From Begonia masoniana (lineage: Eukaryota; Streptophyta; Magnoliopsida; Cucurbitales; Begoniaceae): a DNA stretch of 64,000 bases. The stretch lies in the NCBI GenBank assembly GCA_022432975.1, contig CM039506.1:18632531-18696530 (forward strand). The letters run 5' to 3'. Position numbers and translations under genes: made by a program. The notes beneath the pieces are model-generated. The model saw only the letters and a program-made list of their open reading frames with translations, was not told the origin of the DNA and searched no databases. Shown in pieces: positions 35,101-44,907 of the stretch (position 1 is its first letter; every line of letters begins with the position of its first letter).

Positions 35101-36180
35101 CTCGACAATGAAGGTTGTTGGGTCCTCAATACACGTCGTTCTCTTCACTTCAAGTTAAAACCTTGAATGTGAAATGGATAACTTTGGTTCAAACCACAAG
35201 TCATGTAGCACTCAACCACATTTGCTTAATACGTTCAACTCTTTTGGAACAAATCGATTGAAGTGAAGATTCTTATGCTTCATCAAAGGCTTTACTAATT
35301 CTTAATTACGCGTCCATGAATGTTGTTGGGTCCTCAATACACGTTGTTCTCATCACTTCAAGTTAAAACCTTGAATGTTAAATGGATAACTTTGGTTCTA
35401 ACTACAAGTCATGTTGCACTCAACCTCATTTGCTTGATACGTTCAACTCTTTTGGAACAAATCGATTAAAGTGAAGTTTCTTATGCTTCATCAAACGCAT
35501 TACTAAGTATTAATTACTCGTCCATGAAGGTTGTTGGGTCCTCAATACAGGTCGTTCTCATCACTTCAAGTTAAAACTTTGAATGTGAAATGGATAACTT
35601 TGGTTCTAACCACAAGTCATGTAGCACTCAACCTCATTTGCTTGATACGTTCAACACTTTTAGAACAAATCGATTGAAGTGAAGTTTCTTATGCTTCATC
35701 AAAGGCATAACTAAGTCTTAATTATTCGTCCATGAAGGTTGTTGGGTCCTAAATACACGCCGTTCTCAAAACTTCAAGTTAAAACCTTGAAAGTGAAATA
35801 GATAACTTTGGTTCTAACCACAAGTCATGTAGCACTCAACCATATTTACTTAATACGTTCAACTCTTTTGGAACAAATCGATTGAAGTGAAGTTTCTTAT
35901 GCTTCATCAAACGCATTACTAAATCTTAATTACTCGACAGAAGGTTATTGGGTCCTTAATACACGTCGTTCTCATCACTTCAAGTTAACACCATTAATGT
36001 GAAATGGATAACTTTGGTTCTAACCACAAGTCATGTAGCACTCAACCTCATTTGCTTGATACGTTCAACTTTTTTAGAACAAATCGATTGAAGTGAAATT
36101 TCTTATGTTTCATCAAACCCATTACTAAGTCTTAATTATTCGTCCATGAAGGTTGTTGGGTCCAAAATACACGTCGTTCT
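32193..36180 (+). repeat. Higher-order repeat, 6 monomers / 1246 bp
   Basis: Private variants recur with an exact 1246 bp period. The variant ctcgacagaagg occurs at 33441, 34687 and 35933. The variant cgcgtccatgaatg occurs at 32817, 34063 and 35309. The variant gaatgttaaatgg recurs with the same spacing. Three consecutive copies of the six-monomer block are thus nearly identical, while neighbouring monomers within a block differ. A partial copy shifted by two monomers follows (ctcgacagaagg again at 36347). This is block duplication by unequal exchange, as in centromeric alpha-like arrays. Confidence 0.9.
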
Positions 36181-37579
36181 CATCACTTCAAGTTAAAACC
36201 TTGAATGTGAAATGGATAACTTTGGTTCAAACCACAAGTCATGTAGCACTCAACCATATTTGCTTCATACATTCAACTCTTTTGGAACAAATCGATTGAA
36301 GTGAAGTTTCTTATGCTTCATCAAACGCATTACTAAATCTTAATTACTCGACAGAAGGTTGTTGGGTCCTTAATACACGTCGTTCTCATCACTTCAAGTT
36401 AACACCATTAATGTGAAATGGATAACTTTGGTTCTAACCACAAGTCATGTAGCACTCAACCTCATTTGCTTGATACGTTCAACTTTTTTAGAACAAATCG
36501 ATTGAAGTGAAATTTCTTATGTTTCATCAAACCCATTACTAAGTCTTAATTATTCGTCCATGAAGGTTGTTGGGTCCAAAATACACGGCGTTCTCATCAC
36601 TTCAAGTTAAAACCTTGAATGTGAAATGGATAACTTTGGTTCTAACCACAAGTCATGTAGCACTCAACTACATTTGCTTAATACGTTCAACTCTTTTGGA
36701 ACAAATCGATTAAAGTGAAGTTTCTTATGCTTCATCAAACGCATTACTAAGTCATAATTACGCGTCCATGAAGGTTGTTGGGTCCTCAATACAGGTCGTT
36801 CTCATCACTTCAATTTAAAACCTTGAATGTGAAATGGATAAATTTGGTTCTAACTACAAGTCATGTTGCACTCAACCTCATTTGATTGATACGTTCAACT
36901 CTTTTGGAACAAATCTATTGAAGTGAAGTTTCTTATACTTCATCAAACGCATTACTAAGTATTAATTACTCGTCCATGAAGGTTGTTGGGTCCTCAATAC
37001 ACGCGTTCTCATCACTTCAAGTTAAAACCTTAAATGTGAAATGGATAACTTTGGTTATAACCACAAGTCATGTAGCACTCAACCTCATTTGCTTGATACG
37101 TTCAACTCTTTTGGAACAAATCGATTGAAGTGAAGTTTCTTATGCTTAATCAAACGCATTAATAATTCTTAGATACTCGTCCATGATGGTTGTTGGGTCT
37201 TCAATACACGTTGTTCTCATCACTTCAAGTTAAAACCTTGAAAGTGAAATGGATAACTTTGGTTCTAACCACAAGTCATGTAGCACATAACCATATTTAC
37301 TTAATACGTTCAACTCTTTTGGAACAAATCGATTGAAGTGAAGTTTCTTATGCTTTATCAAACGCATTACTAAGTCTTAATTACTCGACAATGAAGGTTG
37401 TTGTGTCCTCAATACACGTCGTTCTCATCACTTCAAGTTAAAACCATTAATGTGAAATGGATAACTTTGGTACTAACCACAAGTCATGTAGCACTCAACC
37501 TCATTTGCTTGATACGTTCAACTCTTTTGGAACAAATCGATTGAAGTGAAGTTTCTTATGCTTCATCAAACGCATTACT

Positions 37580-38240
37580 GTGTCTTAATTGTTCGTCCAT
37601 GAAGGTTGTTGGGTCCAAAATACACGTCGTTCTCAACACTTCAAGCTAAAACCTTGAAAGTGAAATGGATAACTTTGGTTCTAACCACAAGTCATGTAGC
37701 ACTCAACCATATTTACTTAATATGTTCAACTCTTTTGGAACAAATCGATTGAAGTGAAGTTTCTTATGCTTCATCAAACGCATTACTAAGTCTTAATTAC
37801 TCGACAATGAAGGTTGTTGTGTCCTCAATACACGTCGTTCTCATCACTTCAAGTTAAAACCATTAATGTGAAATGGATAACTTTGGTACTAACCACAAGT
37901 CATGTAGCACTCAACCTCATTTGCTTGATACGTTCAACTCTTTTGGAACAAATTGATTGAAGTGAAGTTTCTTATGCTTCATCAAACGCATTACTGTGTC
38001 TTAATTGTTCGTCCATGAAGGTTGTTGGGTCCAAAATACACGTCGTTCTCAACACTTCAAGCTAAAACCTTGAAAGTGAAATGGATAACTTTGGTTCTAA
38101 CCACAAGTCATGTAGCACTCAACCATATTTACTTAATATGTTCAACTCTTTTGGAACAAATCGATTGAAGTGAAGTTTCTTATGCTTCATCAAACGCATT
38201 ACTAAGTCTTAATTACTCGACAATGAAGGTTGTTGGGTCC
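37580..38240 (+). repeat. Dimer higher-order repeat near element 2
   Basis: The variant gtgtcttaattgttcg occurs at 37580 and 37996, 416 bp (two monomers) apart, with the surrounding monomer pair copied almost exactly. It ends close to the insertion site of element 2. Confidence 0.75.
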
Positions 38241-38306
38241 TAAATACACGTTGTTCTCATCACTTCAAGTTAAAACCCTGAATGTGAAATGGATAACTTT
38301 TGTTCT

Positions 38307-39041
38307 TGATGCAAACCTCAACAAACTTGTTGTGAGACCCAACGTCAATAGATGGAATCAACTTCAGTATCGCCCAATAGTAGTTTCAAAGTATAGTGAC
38401 TAATGACTCCGTGGTTATGTGACAACCAGAAACCAATAGTATCAAGAAAAGAATATTGACCCCGTTGCTATGGAAGAGCAAGAAACCAATATTATAAGGG
38501 TTGGAAATCAAGTGGTTGCATTTGAAATTTCCGCAAGTTCTACAGAAGAACAGTTTGGAGGAAATTCTCACAAGATAATTCTCATTCAAGTGTGCCTTAC
38601 AATGAAGAAATACCAAGTATTTATAGGCTTACAAGAATAGTCTATAATAGACATTAAATAGTCTTGAAAACATAAGAAAGGACTTTGCTACTAATATGGT
38701 CTAGGTTCAGCCTTCTTTGGAAACCATCAAAACACCCTTTGGCCTTCTCTATGACATTATTAAATGCCTAGTGGATGTCACTTCGAAATTACTCTTCTAG
38801 AGCCTTCTTTGCTGAATTGGTGATCATTTGGGCCTAATCAAACTCCATTTGTATTTGTAACACATTAATAACTTTAAAGCCCATTTCTTTCAGTGGTCTT
38901 GGTTCTTGAAATAAGTTATTTTGGACTTCTTCTTGAAGCTTCTTGGCCCGAGCTCTAGTGATAGGTCCATTTGGTATTTTCAATTCCATTAAGTATTCTT
39001 CTTGGCCCAATTCTTCTTCAATGCCATCCTTGCCCACATCA
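38307..39041 (-). repeat. 3' LTR of element 2
   Basis: On the minus strand it starts TGATGTGGGCAAGG right after the polypurine tract and ends GGTTTGCATCA. A TATA box, CTATAAATAC, lies on the minus strand at about 38618-38627. Its first ~208 bases encode the C-terminal polyprotein tail. Confidence 0.95.
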
Positions 39042-39127
39042 TTCTCCCTCTCTTGAAAAGGATTCGTCCTCGAATCTGGACCTACATAGAAAGGAGAGAG
39101 GTCAGTTATATTAAAAGTAGCACTCAC
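38834..39127 (-). pseudogene. Polyprotein C-terminal tail of element 2, extending into the LTR
   Basis: This is the end of integrase, separated from the upstream frame by one TAA just before SATFNITDLSPF. After TNPFQERENDV (which overlaps the polypurine tract and LTR start at 39041) comes an acidic segment and NGPITRARAKKLQEEVQNN. The GPITRARAKK block has counterparts in element 1 and possibly in element 3. In CRM-clade elements a conserved CR region at this place is thought to steer integration to centromeric chromatin; assigning that role here is inference. The tail has 294 bases including the stop, about 70% of which is LTR. Confidence 0.8.
39042..39054 (-). other. Polypurine tract, element 2
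   Basis: On the minus strand AAGAGAGGGAGAA lies directly before the TGATG of the 3' LTR, the normal plus-strand priming site. Confidence 0.85.
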
Positions 39128-40699
39128 TTAATAATCAGCTGGTAGATCAATGATATAAGCATTATCATTAATCTTTTCCAAAACTTGGAATGGTCCATCT
39201 CCACGAGGATTGAGTTTACACTTTCTTTGTTGGGGAAAACGTTCTTTACGAAAATGAACCCAAACCAAATCTCCTTGTTGAAAAGTGATGTGCTTTCTTC
39301 CTTTGTTTGCATGGGCAGCAGCTTGCTCATTCCGTTTGATGATATGCTGACGTGCGTCTTCATGAAGTTTCTTTACCAATTCTGCCTTCTTCTTCCCATC
39401 TAGGCTAATGGTCTCATTAATAGGCAATGGAAGTAAATCCAATGGAGTTAACGGATTAAAACCATAAACAATTTCAAAAGGAGAATAAGAAGTAGAAGAA
39501 TGCATTGTTCTATTGTAAGCAAATTCAATAAAAGGAATACAATCTTCCCATGATTTTAAATGGTTCTTTATTACTGCTCGTAAAAGAGTTCCTAGGGTCC
39601 TATTTACAACCTCGGTTTGTCCATCGGTTTGTGGGTGACAAGTAGTAGAAAATAGCAAAGTTGTCCCTAACTTACCCCACAGAACTCGCCAAAAATGGCT
39701 AAGAAACTTAGCGTCTCGATCACTAACTATTGTTTTTGGAACACCATGAAGACAAACTACTTCCTTAAAGAATAACTGAGCAATATGAGTGGCATCATCT
39801 GTTTTATTACATGGGATAAAATGTGCCATCTTTGAAAATCTATCCACCACAACAAAAATTGAATCTTTCCCATTCTTAGTTCTTGGTAACCCTAACACAA
39901 AATCCATAGAAACATCAATCCAAGGATGACAAGGAACAGGTAAAGCCTGGTACAATCCATGAGGTTTTACTCTAGATTTGGCTTTTCTACAAGTTATGCA
40001 TCTATTGCAGATCCTCTCTACATCCCTCTTCATATGTGGCCAAAAGAAATGTTCTTTCAAAATTTCTAAGGTTTTAAGAATTCCAATATGTCCCATAAGA
40101 CCACCCCCCATGTGACTCTCGAACAAGCAATTCACGCAAAGAACATTGTGGAATGCAAAGTCTATTTTCTCGAAACAAATATCTTCTTGTTTGTAAAATT
40201 TTTCAAAAGGTTTTGTTTCTGTGGCTTCAAACCAAGTTGAAAAATCAGGATCTTTTGGATATAATTCTTTGATGTGCTCAAAACCCAAAAATTTAGTGGA
40301 AAGGGTAGAAAGAAGAACATACCTTCGAGATAAAGCATCAGCTACAATATTATCTTTACCTTGTTTGTATTGGATGGTATATGGAAACATTTCAATAAAT
40401 TCAATCCAGCGAGCATGTCGTCGATTCAACTTACCTTGACCTTTTAAATGCTTCAATGATTCATGGTCGGTATGAATGACAAATTCCTTAGACCACAAGT
40501 AATGTTGCCAAGTTTTCAGAGCTCTCACCAATGCATAAAGTTCTTTGTCATAGGTGGAGTAATTCAAAGCAGCTCCATTAAGTTTCTCACTAAAATAGGC
40601 AATGGGTCTCTTGTCTTGCATAAGTACGGCACCTATACCAATACCAGAAGCATCACATTCGATTTCAAAGGCTTTGGAAAAATCTAGTAAGAGCATTAA
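39128..40699 (-). pseudogene. RNase H and integrase, element 2
   Basis: This is a long uninterrupted frame of about 520 codons. RNase [58 protein letters not shown]. Integrase: zinc domain with [13 protein letters not shown] and [12 protein letters not shown], core with first Asp in [12 protein letters not shown], second Asp in [10 protein letters not shown] and Glu in [16 protein letters not shown], then the [12 protein letters not shown] and [16 protein letters not shown] barrel. All three catalytic residues and the HHCC ligands are visible, so this portion looks intact. It ends in TAA at 39128-39130, where the homologous tail continues directly. Upstream it is joined to RT through a one-base deletion near 40770. 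Confidence 0.92.
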
Positions 40700-41652
40700 A
40701 GGAGAAGTACTTAACTTTTCTTTTAAAGTGTTGAAAGCCTTCTCTTGTGAATCACCCCATTTGAACCAACACTTTTCTTGATAATTTCCGTCAATGGAGT
40801 AGCAATGGTGCTAAAGTTTGGAACAAACCTTCGATAGAATCCACCCAAACCATGGAAACTTCTAACTTCAGTGATGTTAGTGGGCGTAGGCCAATCTTTG
40901 ATAGCCTTAACTTTCTCTTCATCTACTTCCACACCTTTGGAACTTACAACAAAACCAAGAAACTCAACCTTGTCTTTGCAAAAGCTGCACTTTTTAAAGT
41001 TAGCAAACAACTTTTCATGTTTCAAAACATTAAGTACACATCTCAGGTGTTCAATATGTTCATTCAAGTGTTTGCTGTAAACTAGAATATCATCAAAATA
41101 AATAACAACAAATTTTCCAATGTAAGCATGCAAAACATGATTCATTAAATGCATAAAAGTACTTGGTGCGTTAGTCAACCCGAAAGGCATTACTATAGCC
41201 TACTCATACAAACCATGTTTTGTTTTGAAAGCAGTTTTTCATTCATCACCTTCTTGCATACGAATTTGATGATAACCACTTTTTAAATCAATCTTTGAAA
41301 AGATAATGGAACCATGCAATTCATCTAACATGTCATCTAATCGAGGTATGGGATGTCGATACTTTACCGTGATTTTATTGATTGCTCGGCAGTCGACGCA
41401 CATTCTCCAAGTTCCATCTTTCTTGGGGACCAACAAGACAGGAACCGCACATGGACTCATGCTTTCTCGAACATGTCCTTTGGCTAGCAGCTCTTCAACT
41501 TGCCTTTGAAGTTCCTTTGTTTCTTCTGGATTACTTCGATAGGCGGGTTGATTAGGAATGGTAGCTCCTGGAATGAAGTCAATTTGATGCTCAATGCCTC
41601 TTATCGGTGGCAATCCTTGTGGTGTTTCCTCAGGAAAGACATCTTCAAATTC
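40700..41652 (-). pseudogene. Reverse transcriptase, element 2
   Basis: Read from 41652 down: [13 protein letters not shown] start, [77 protein letters not shown], then [12 protein letters not shown], the catalytic YFDDILVYS box (about 41100-41074), LGFVVS and [10 protein letters not shown]. Breaks: TAG just upstream of EFEDVF, TGA at the Trp after EGDE, TAG at the Trp of LYEW with an extra codon after it, and a single-base loss after KKSVG near 40770. Apart from these, the RT blocks are complete, better kept than in element 1. Confidence 0.92.
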
Positions 41653-42483
41653 CTACAAGAGAGCAACTGCTACAGTAGGCAAAGAATTATCAGGATTAGT
41701 TGTTAAGAAATAAGCCTCTTTGTACAAGATCAACATCATTGTCTTTTCTGATTTGAAAGCACTCTTAATCTCTCTCTCTTTTGCAAGGAAATTCACTGCC
41801 TTTTTTTCTTTTTCAAGTGGCACCTGACTCTTTTCCCTCTTCTTTTCACATTTTCTCTCTTCTCTCTCACTCTCTTTTGAACTCTCATGCTCACTCTCAC
41901 ATTGTTTTGTAGTAGCTGTGATAGATTTTTTAATTTGGCATCGCTCTTCGAAAACTTGATGGGGTGGTAGCGGAGCTAGAGTAATACTTCGTCCATCCTT
42001 GGTAAAGCTGTACCGATTCTTGTATCCATCATGGGTGGTGCGTCTGTCAAATTGCCATGGTCTTCCCAGCAATATATGACTTGCTTCATCTGAATATTTG
42101 CCAATTGAAAATGAGACAAGAACTTGTTTTGTTACCTTCATTTCTCCACTTTCATTGAGCCATTAGAGACGATATGGTCGAGGGTGTTTTAGAGTCTTTA
42201 ATCCAAGTCTGTCAACCATTATTTTACTTGCAACATTCACACAACTTCCTCCATCTATGATTAAACCACAAACCTTTTCTTTAACATGGCAGCGCGTATA
42301 GAAAATGTTTTCACGTTGTTGACGGTCATCATCTTCTATAGTTTGAACGTAGAGGGTTCGAAGAACTACTAAGGCTTGGCCAACAACTGCATGTTCGGTA
42401 TCACTAGCTTCTTCAAGTGGTGGCATAACTTCACTATCACTTTCTTCTTCGGAAACAATATCCCCACTATTTAACAAAATCAT
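41653..42483 (-). pseudogene. Aspartic protease and linker, element 2
   Basis: The catalytic block LIIDGGSCVNV (Asp-Gly-Gly-Ser at 42255-42244) follows an acidic linker (SEEESDSEVMPP) and a RENIFYTRCHVK segment that is nearly identical in element 1. Downstream are ILLGRPWQFDRR and a long Lys/Glu-rich linker. A TAA replaces the Gln codon in the RPYRL-Q-WLNE block at about 42162, and a TAG replaces the Gln before EFEDVF at 41653. The part KYSDEASHILLG lacks about a dozen residues present in element 1 between the same blocks, so a small in-frame deletion is likely. Confidence 0.88.
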
Positions 42484-43566
42484 AGTTCTTTTATTTGGCC
42501 ATTGTGAAGAAATATGACCACTTCCATGACATTTAAAACACTTAATATCTCAATTTCTCTGAGTTGGGGTATAACTAGTTCCTTTTTCAACCTGCTTGGC
42601 CATCACTTTTTCATCTTTTGGCTTGAAAGTCGACTGCTCTTCTTGCCTTAGAGTAGAGTTCCATTTTGATTTCCCACTCAAAGAAGTAAACGTTTCGTGA
42701 TTGGAGGTTAATCTTCCTCCTCTTTTGAGCTGCCTTTCAACCTTCATGGCCATGTGGACAACTTCTTCAAGTTCCACGTAGTGCTGCAATTCTACAACAT
42801 TTGCAATTTCATGATTGAGACCACAAATGAATCGAGCCATGGTTGCTTCTCGATCTTCCTCAACATTGGCAAGAATCATGGATATTTCCATCTCCTTATG
42901 ATACTCCTCAACAGATTTTGAACCCTGTTTAAGGCCCTGCAATTTTAAGTGTAAATCTCTATAATAATGTGAAGGAACAAACCTTCATCTCATGACAGCT
43001 TTCATGTCTTCCCAATTGTCAATTGGAATTTCTCTATTTCTTCATTTGGTTAGGAGCACTTGGTCCCACCAAGCAATTGCGTAATCAGTGAAAGAAACAG
43101 CTGCAAGTTTAACTTTTTTTTCCTCCGAATAGTTATGACAATCAAAAACAAGTTCAACCTTTCGTTCCCATTCAATGTAAACGTCCGGGTCATTTTTACC
43201 TTGAAATGATGGGATAGAGAGTTTGATTGCACCTGTGTTGTTGTCGGTAAAATTTCTTTCTCGGTGTTGACGTCTTTGTCTTGGCCTATGATCTCTTTCT
43301 CTTCTTATGGAGGCTACTTCGTCAAAATCCTCATACGCTTCAGCAAAATCACCCATGGGATTAGCTGTAGTAAAGAAGGGTCGCCTATTTGGCTGTCTTT
43401 CTTCGGGCATGACACCTTGTTGAATTTGATTAATTCGTTCATCATTACGATCCAATCGATCTCGAATCTCTTCAAATTGGACGTTCATCCTTTGGAATTG
43501 TTGTTGCATGGCTTGGATGATCAAATTGCTATCCATTGGCGTTGCTTCACCTTCTTTTTCGGACAT
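42484..43566 (-). pseudogene. Gag polyprotein region, element 2 (broken)
   Basis: The start chosen is the ATG at 43566 (MSEKEGEATP), matching element 1; an upstream ATG six codons earlier is in frame. An N-terminal coiled-coil-like stretch (FEEIRDRLDRNDERINQIQ) precedes the gag core ([52 protein letters not shown]). Three internal TGA codons occur: after VLLTK, after KAVMR and just before DIKCFKC, each at a position where CGA (Arg) is plausible. The zinc knuckle reads CFKCHGSGHISSQW: the last Cys ligand is Trp, so zinc binding would be impaired. Gag packages the element RNA. Confidence 0.88.
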
Positions 43567-44157
43567 GTTGTAAAATCTGTGCAAAAGTGTAAGTAAAAAA
43601 GGACCTCACCTCTCCCTCACGTGTATACACTCAAATATGGTTCTTGAGCACTCGTGTTTACTCACATAGATCTCGGCTTTTATCCTCTAATAAGCTCACC
43701 AACTCTTGCCTTTTACCACTCACTTTCCTCCTCAAAGTTCTTGAGAAAACTAAGCAAGGTAAATATCAAAGCAAAACAAATGAAAACCAACACAGTTAAA
43801 ATATAGATTTCTTAGTGAAGATGAAAGCAATGGGATGCAAAATAAAGAAGGAATGGAAGAAATATGGTCACAATAAGATTGATACCACGGATTTTGAAAC
43901 AAAAAAATATATATATGATAACAGAATAAAGAAATTTCTTTTTCCTCTTTTCTTTTCTTCTTCTCTTTTTTTTTTTTTGTTTGCTTTCTTTTTTTTTCTC
44001 CCTTTTTTTTCTCTTTTTTTTGTCTTTTCTTTTTTTGATAAACTATCAATGGGAGCAAGAACAAAGATATGAAATTATGGATCAACAACAAAGAGGAAAT
44101 TGAAATAAAAAGAAATGGAAGAACTAGACGATAAACAAAACCTCAATTGGATGTCTA
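43567..44157 (-). other. Leader of element 2
   Basis: The untranslated leader between primer site and gag holds a long pyrimidine-rich run on the plus strand (about 43937-44036; A/G-rich on the sense strand) and, nearer to gag, the leader motif shared with elements 1 and 3: GGTAAAAGGCAAGAG, GTGAGC, ATTAGAGG, TAAAAGCC, AAACACGAGTG and ACACGTGAGGGAG. Here the motif is single copy, whereas element 1 has it twice. Confidence 0.7.
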
Positions 44158-44158
44158 G

Positions 44159-44170
44159 TCTCTGATACCA
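44159..44170 (-). other. Primer binding site of element 2
   Basis: On the minus strand TGGTATCAGAGA lies 2 nt inside the 5' LTR end, complementary to initiator Met tRNA. Confidence 0.9.
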
Positions 44171-44172
44171 AA

Positions 44173-44907
44173 TGATGCAAACCTCAACAAACTTGTTGTG
44201 AGACCCAACGTCAATAGATGGAATCAACTTCAGGATCGCCCAATAGTAGTTTCAAAGTATAGTGACTAATGACCCCGTGGTTATGTGACAACCAGAAACC
44301 AATAGTATCAAGAAAGGAATATTGACCCCGTTGCTATGGAAGAGCAAGAAACCAATATTATAAAGGTTGGAAATCAAGTGGTTGCACTTAAAATTTCCGC
44401 AAGTTCTACAGAAGAACAGTTTGCAGGAAATTCTCACAAGATAATTCTCATTCTAGTGTGCCTTACAAGGAAGAAATACCAAGTATTTATAGGCTTACAA
44501 GAATAGTCTAGAATAGACATTAAATAGCCTTGAAAACATAAGAAAGAACTTTGCTACTAATATGGTCTAGGTTCAGCCTTCTTTGGAAACCATCAAAACA
44601 CCCTTTGGCCTTCTCTATGACATTATTAAATGTCTAGTGGATGTCACTTCGAAATTACTCTTCTAGAGCCTTCTTTGCTGAATTGGTGATCATTTGGGCC
44701 TAATCAAACTCCATTTGTATTTGTAACACATTAATAACTTTAAAGCCCATTTCTTCCAGTGGTCTTGGTTCTTGAAATAAGTTATTTTGGACTTCTTCTT
44801 AAAGCTTCTTGGCCCGAGCTCTAGTGATAGGTCCATTTGGTATTTTCAATTCCATTAAGTATTCTTCTTGGCCCAATTCTTCTTCAATGACATCCTTGCC
44901 CACATCA
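44173..44907 (-). repeat. 5' LTR of element 2
   Basis: It is 735 bp, same length as the 3' copy, with TATA box CTATAAATAC on the minus strand at about 44484-44493. One of its 16 differences turns a Glu-type codon into a stop in the tail frame, but in the 5' LTR that frame is not used. Confidence 0.95.

Larger units (their letters stand above)
17222..38306 (+). repeat. Satellite array B, ~208 bp monomer (about 100 copies)
   Basis: Same satellite as array A in the opposite orientation. The typical monomer runs from ggaacaaatcgattgaag through cttcatcaaacgcattac, gtccatgaaggttgttggg, cacgtcgttctcatcac, cttcaagttaaaac, ataactttggttctaacc, catgtagcactcaac to tgcttgatacgttcaac. From 17222 to about 20230 it is unusually rich in single-base indels and monomers are shorter; from about 20240 on it is clean with few indels. 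Stretches such as 21820-22430 are nearly identical monomer to monomer, a sign of recent homogenisation, whereas 24-38 kb shows ordered variant classes. Short ORFs of about 60 residues arise where a monomer has lost one base (207 bp) and are not genes. Confidence 0.97.
38307..44907 (-). mobile_element. Ty3/gypsy retrotransposon with both LTRs, probably CRM-type (element 2)
   Basis: The element is 6601 bp, bounded by 735 bp direct LTRs at 38307-39041 and 44173-44907. The minus strand is sense: 5' LTR (44907-44173), primer site, leader, gag, protease, RT, RNase H, integrase, polypurine tract, 3' LTR. It is inserted within one satellite monomer; the 5 bases on each side are GTTCT and GTTTT (4 of 5 alike), which fits a decayed target duplication. 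By hand count the two LTRs differ at 16 positions (10 transitions, 6 transversions) without indels, about 98% identity, so the insertion is fairly young compared with element 1. About nine in-frame stops and at least one frameshift make it inactive. Confidence 0.95.

Noticed and set aside
17222..38306. CENP-B-box-like motif in the monomer
   Set aside because: I looked for the NTTCGNNNNANNCGGGN pattern in the consensus on both strands and did not see it.
43937..44036. Long T/C-rich run as a functional regulatory element
   Set aside because: It is a simple-sequence run in the element 2 leader, at the place where elements 1 and 3 also have A-rich runs; no specific motif.
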